Shown here: one piece after another, positions 61,101 to 64,000 of the stretch
How positions within the stretch are numbered: the stretch's first letter is position 1
How the letters are laid out: each line of letters begins with the position of its first letter
Origin: Bicyclus anynana
Taxonomy: Eukaryota > Arthropoda > Insecta > Lepidoptera > Nymphalidae
Direction: 5' to 3'
Assembly (NCBI RefSeq): GCF_947172395.1
Contig: NC_069087.1
Coordinates: 3,658,001 to 3,722,000, forward strand
DNA length: 64,000 nt
The notes under the pieces: model-generated
Databases searched by the model: none
Seen by the model: the letters and a program-made list of their open reading frames with translations, nothing else
What the model was told of the DNA's origin: nothing
Position numbers and translations under genes: made by a program

Positions 61101-63447
61101 GGAGCGTCAGGAAATCAGAAATTTGTTTAAAAAATTGTCATTTGTGTATAGTTTCAGTAAACGGGTTTCAAGTCTCTCAAGTATGTCAGCTACTGTTGTG
61201 TTATCGAACCGTCTTCCGTAAATAGAATATCTATAGAGTGTGAGTTGTGACGTAGCGAACTCTGTAAACGGTGCATAGACATACAGACACAGACGCCCAC
61301 TGTAATATTTTGGCGTCATTAAAATAATATGACAGATGTAAGTAACATTTTTGTATGTTTTATTTTATTGTATTGACCGATTATTTTGTTTTTGGAGTTT
61401 ACTCCTTAAGAATCGATTTTTCATTTATAGCCCCCGGTATGAAAAAAAAATTTGCAGTAAAATTCGATGAACGAATGACAGCGTTACGTTTTTGTGCACA
61501 ACCTATTCTGCGCACCTTTCACCGCGCACGCCGCGGCCTGCTGCTCGTCGGTTGCGCACCTTTCACTATTAAGACGTACATGGTGTATGCTGCGGGGGGG
61601 TGTATGCTGCGTACATGGTGTATATAACATACACCTATTTAGACAGTCGATCTGAAAGAGTAAACTCCATTCGTGCGTCGGAGCTGACACGCACTTTTTT
61701 GTTGGTGTGAGAATAGGTATTATTAGGTAATATTCTCGCTCGTGTAATTTTATGTTAGATGGTAATTGGTATATGTATCATGGGCGGTGGAGTGCGGGGG
61801 AGGGGTGCGGTGGCAGTGCACGCGGGTAGCGGCGCGGGCGGTAGGGGCGCGCGCGCAGGCGGCGGCGGCGCGCGGGCGGCGCATCGTCCGAGCACAGCGA
61901 GCCCGGGGACTCCGCCAGCGCGCACCACGAGCATCCGCTGTCGGCGCCCGAGGAAGGCTCTGTGGGACGGGCGGGGGTTGGGGAACTTGGCAGGGAAGCA
62001 TGAGGATACTAGTCTTTATTACTATTTTTAACAAAGAATCATTAAACATAACCATTTTTCCCCACTTTTTACTTTAACTGAGCGCTAAGCCAGATTTTTT
62101 ACTTGTTCATAACTGACAAGGACTGGGACATCTGACTGAACTCCATCAGATTTCATACAAAGGAGATGGTCAGGTCAGGTCAGGGTGATGCTGAAGGAAC
62201 TCCAGCAACAGAGAGACATGTTTGTAAATTGACATCTGTCAAGCAACACACACACAAATGAGTTAGTGTTGTCATCGCACTACTACATCCAAAGTCAAAT
62301 CGTGTTGTGAAAATGGAATATCCATAACACAGTAATGGGAAAATTTCCCTTGATATGTAACTCACCTGACATAGTCTCTTCGTCAACATCATTCTCCTCG
62401 TTGGAGTTTTCGTCAATTTGGTTTTGAGAGTTGTCACCCACAAACGCGTATTCCAACTGGCTGAACATTAAATCCTGCCAATAAATAAGAAAAATATATT
62501 TACGACAATTTCCAAGGTCATAAGACCTTGACCTTGAACTTAAAGGCTAGCATCCGACACCGAAGCAAGTAACCCCTTCATGTGGTATCTGACGCCTGCC
62601 GTTAATACGGCTAGGGTCGTTAAGTTGAACTGATAAGCTGAAGGAGGGCTGAGTATCGGAATCACCTAGGTCTGGTTAGATCCGTTGGTGAGAGGCCCCA
62701 AAAAAATAAAAAGCTACTAGTACTTTCTGGTTAAGAGACATCAGTTGAGAGGGCGGCATGGATATGACTCAGGCGCTGATCACAATGCTCTTTGCCCGGG
62801 TAAGACCACAGATATAAGAGGTAACTAGATTTATAAAGTGCCAATTCTTTGTATTGAAACCAGTACCCGGGGGGCGTGGCTGTTTAATATTTAGTGAAAA
62901 AAGAAATATGTTAGCCTTACTTTAGAGTTGAATATTATTTATTCAGTAAGCAAAACAAGACTGCTAGTACATGCGTGGACACGCTTGCGATGTTCCGCAC
63001 ACCCGGGTGTACGCGGGCCACGCCCCCTTGCTACTTCTATTCCTAAAAACGTTAGCTTTTAGCGCTGTCTGTTATGTTGGTAAGACGCACCTTTCTTACC
63101 CTGTAATGTTCTTCCAGCCCCTTTCGGGGCTAAGGCCTTTCGGCCTAGGGGCCTTTTGGTGTGTCATCAGCTATGCTGCGCGGACTGGGATGTAATCGCT
63201 GGGGCCACATCCAGTTATTTATGTATATTATTTGTTTTTACTATAATGTTTATAAATATTCCAGTTACCCCAGTATCGCTGCTGGACTCGGAGGCGGGCT
63301 GCGCGGGGTGCGGGTCGGTGGTGGGGGGCGTGGCCTCGGCCGGCGTCTCCGCGCCCGACACGTTCAGCTCCGGCGACGACAGCGACGAGCACAGCGCCGC
63401 GGGACTGTTGGCCGACGACACCTCCGGCATTGGCGTGCTAGCCACCG
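55010..63447 (-). CDS. Unknown acidic Ser/Pro-rich protein, 3' part, six exons
   Basis: On the minus strand the exons are 63447-63269, 62474-62366, 58700-58377, 57486-57310, 56727-56585 and 55129-55010. All introns are GT-AG. The phases (0, 1, 1, 1, 0) fit at every join and the frame ends at TGA 55012-55010, giving 349 residues. Segments in order: a Ser/Pro/Thr-rich stretch; an acidic block (DLMFSQLEYAF, then ENSNEENDVDEE); DILSRLLCAVHGRG, which has an LxxLL motif; a Pro-rich linker; TDMLLLNLMRINGLTPKCW; a basic PRPQRSAPARGRRSQ region; GGPLFECYWPSASSLSDTD; and the C-terminus DTLFDMLLNSLTLDNSN to WSPPRDPRAD. The first exon may start further upstream (the frame stays open past its AG), and the 5' end lies beyond the window. 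I recognise no domain. A regulatory or scaffold role is only a guess from the composition. Confidence 0.75.
55196..55625 (+). repeat. Intronic repeat with TGACGTCA sites, copy A
   Basis: Shares with 60218-60690 the blocks TTTCATGACGTCACGTTAA, ACTAAACCTTA..CAAACGGA, ATTTTTAAATTAA.TTT and TATGAAATCCT. Two perfect TGACGTCA palindromes lie at 55316-55323 and 55418-55425. It is in the intron before the last coding exon of the minus-strand gene. Confidence 0.75.
56036..56610 (-). repeat. Tandem duplication covering an exon end and splice donor
   Basis: Segments 56036-56299 and about 56340-56610 are diverged direct copies, offset by 300-311 bp. Shared blocks are AGAGCAAATTCAACCTTAAG, GTTGTGTTTGGCACTCATTG and GGGATTAGTAGA.GTTAGTA. 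The high-coordinate copy ends inside coding exon 56727-56585. The other copy contains a second version of the last eight codons (VEVILDYN) plus the GTAATT donor. Confidence 0.85.
56935..57106. repeat. Intronic foldback in the minus-strand gene
   Basis: Arms 56935-57016 and 57032-57106. The inner 22 bp (GCTTGTAAAGACTCAcTCTGGT) pair with one mismatch, and the outer GTCACGGAGACGCGT pairs perfectly. The middle is looser. It sits between exons 57310 and 56727, so the pre-mRNA would contain the hairpin. Confidence 0.85.
58377..58700 (-). other. Largest exon of the unknown gene, with LxxLL-like motif
   Basis: The exon enters in phase 1 after CTCGACAG and leaves in phase 1 at AACG|GTGAGA. It encodes about 108 residues. 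LSRLL at 58641-58627 matches the LxxLL consensus of nuclear-receptor coactivators, and MLLLNLM lies further on, so hydrophobic helices in a disordered context are suggested. Reading on into the intron would stay open for about 36 codons (to the TGA at 58267), so intron retention would add a different C-terminus. I take that as a chance frame. Confidence 0.75.
60218..60690 (+). repeat. Intronic repeat with TGACGTCA sites, copy B
   Basis: Second copy of the element at 55196, in the same orientation. TGACGTCA lies at 60376-60383 and 60489-60496. No terminal inverted repeats or coding frame are visible, so its class is unknown. Confidence 0.75.
60868..61081 (+). mobile_element. Helitron-like non-autonomous element (Lep1 type)
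   Basis: Runs from TCCTACTAATATTATAAACG, through CGCGAAAGTTTGTATGG and ACTAAACTGATTTGGCTC, to GCGGGCGTCCGCTAGT. The terminal GCGGACGCCCGC-type hairpin followed by CTAG is the Helitron 3' signature. There are no terminal inverted repeats and no target duplication, as expected for this class. It lies in an intron of the minus-strand gene (or 3' of the alternative exon). Confidence 0.65.
61778..61959 (-). CDS. Possible alternative terminal exon of the unknown gene
   Basis: A strong acceptor (pyrimidine-rich, ending GTCCCACAG) precedes 61959. Joined to the phase-1 donor of exon 62474-62366, it reads 59 codons plus the split codon, then TGA at 61780-61778. The peptide is EPSSGADSGCSWCALAESPG, an acidic SDD, and a highly basic ARRRRLRARPYRPRRYPR end. 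The Ser/acidic start resembles the rest of the gene and GC content is like its other exons. I see no good internal donor, so a terminal exon fits best. AATAAA (as TTTATT) at 61359-61364 and 61364-61369 could end such an isoform. The standard splice to 58700 is equally in phase. Confidence 0.5.
63116..63146. repeat. Two adjacent GC hairpins with TTTC loops
   Basis: AGCCCC-TTTC-GGGGCT (63116-63131) and AGGCC-TTTC-GGCCT (63133-63146) stand one base apart; GGCC continues at 63150. They lie in an intron of the minus-strand gene about 120 bp from its exon 63269. They resemble nothing else here, and part of an unknown repeat is possible. Confidence 0.7.
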
Positions 63448-63502
63448 CTGGATATTGAAACGTATTGTTTAAGAATATCAGTCATAACCTTAGTTAAGCA
63501 AT

Positions 63503-63780
63503 ATAAGCAGGCATAGCTCAACGAGACGCGAAGCTGAAGTGGCAAAGGCGGGGCACATAGTTCGAAGAACCGATGGACGTTGGGGTCCCAAGGTGCTTGA
63601 ATAGCCACCCCGCACTAGAAAGCGCAGTGTTGGTCGACCCTCCACCAGGTGGACTAAAGCCATCAAGCGAGCCGCAGGGTTTCGCTGGATGCAGGCGGCT
63701 TGGAAGTCCCTACAAAAGGCTTATGTCCTGCAGTGGACGTCCATTAGCTGGTATGATGAATGAATGAATGAATGAATGAA
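63503..63780 (+). pseudogene. LINE reverse-transcriptase C-terminus, decayed
   Basis: Translated, it gives GHIVRRTDGRWGPKVLE, an in-frame stop, PPRTRKRSVGRPSTRW, then RAAGFRWMQAAWKSLQKAYV and LQWTSISW. This is the end of the endonuclease-reverse-transcriptase polyprotein common in lepidopteran LINEs. It ends in (TGAA)n. The stop (GAATAG at about 63599) shows it is dead. It lies upstream of, or in an intron of, the minus-strand gene. Confidence 0.75.
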
Positions 63781-63897
63781 ATATACTTTATTGTACACCA
63801 AAAATAATAATAACAGGCAAGAAATTAACTTAAAAACTAATGTACAATTGGCGGCCTTATCGCTAATGAGCGATCTCTTCCAGACAACCAATCGAAA
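63781..63897 (-). mobile_element. LINE 3' UTR, reverse (ACTTTATTGTACACCA family)
   Basis: Plus strand ACTTTATTGTACACCAAAAA, GGCGGCCTTATCGCTAATG and GAGCGATCTCTTCC preceded by (TGAA)n. A homologous copy is at 21755-21870. A (GATGAT)n microsatellite follows at 63931-63950. Confidence 0.6.
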
Positions 63898-64000
63898 AAA
63901 GAGAAAATAAATACAAGGAATAATGCATAATGATGATGATGATGATGATGCTACAAGCCATATTGAATACCAATCAAGCAAAGCGATTCTAAAATTGAAC

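Overview
The window looks like nuclear DNA of a moth or butterfly (Lepidoptera). It is AT-rich and gene-poor. Short GC-rich coding exons with GT-AG introns sit in it, together with several repeat families typical of lepidopteran genomes: two tRNA-headed SINEs, 3' tails of LINEs ending in (TGA)n or (TGAA)n, hAT-type MITEs with 8-bp target duplications, and a Helitron-like element ending in CTAG. These assignments come from recognition by eye, not a database search.

Layout. 1-27.6 kb: no exon that can be supported; SINE and LINE fragments, MITEs, a short tandem array and a perfect hairpin. 27.7-40.1 kb: probably 5' or intronic territory of the plus-strand gene, with CpG-rich patches, two candidate first coding exons (28059-28154 and 38195-38242, both phase 0 with an upstream in-frame stop) and a TATA-containing CpG-rich patch near 30.36 kb. 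40117-47050: nine coding exons of the 3' part of a Rho GTPase-activating protein of the ARHGAP21/23 (fly RhoGAP19D) type, ending in a 752-nt GC-rich exon and a 3' UTR of about 1.8 kb with a polyadenylation signal at 48850. 48.9-54.8 kb: intergenic, with two long foldback structures and a perfect short hairpin. 54.84-63.45 kb: the 3' end of a second gene on the minus strand. At least six exons keep frame through every junction and give 349 residues of an acidic, Ser/Pro-rich protein I do not recognise, plus a possible alternative terminal exon at 61778-61959. Its 5' end lies beyond the right edge.

The two genes are convergent (tail to tail). The RhoGAP would switch off Rho-family GTPases at the membrane or cytoskeleton. 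The minus-strand protein has an LxxLL-like motif but no domain I can name, so no functional link between the two can be argued.

I did not find a clear new multi-gene system. The most interesting signals are small. One is a tandem duplication that copied the end of a coding exon with its splice donor, keeping the copied codons synonymous. Others are the alternative terminal exon, foldbacks that could give hairpin RNAs, and an intronic repeat present twice in one gene that carries perfect TGACGTCA sites.
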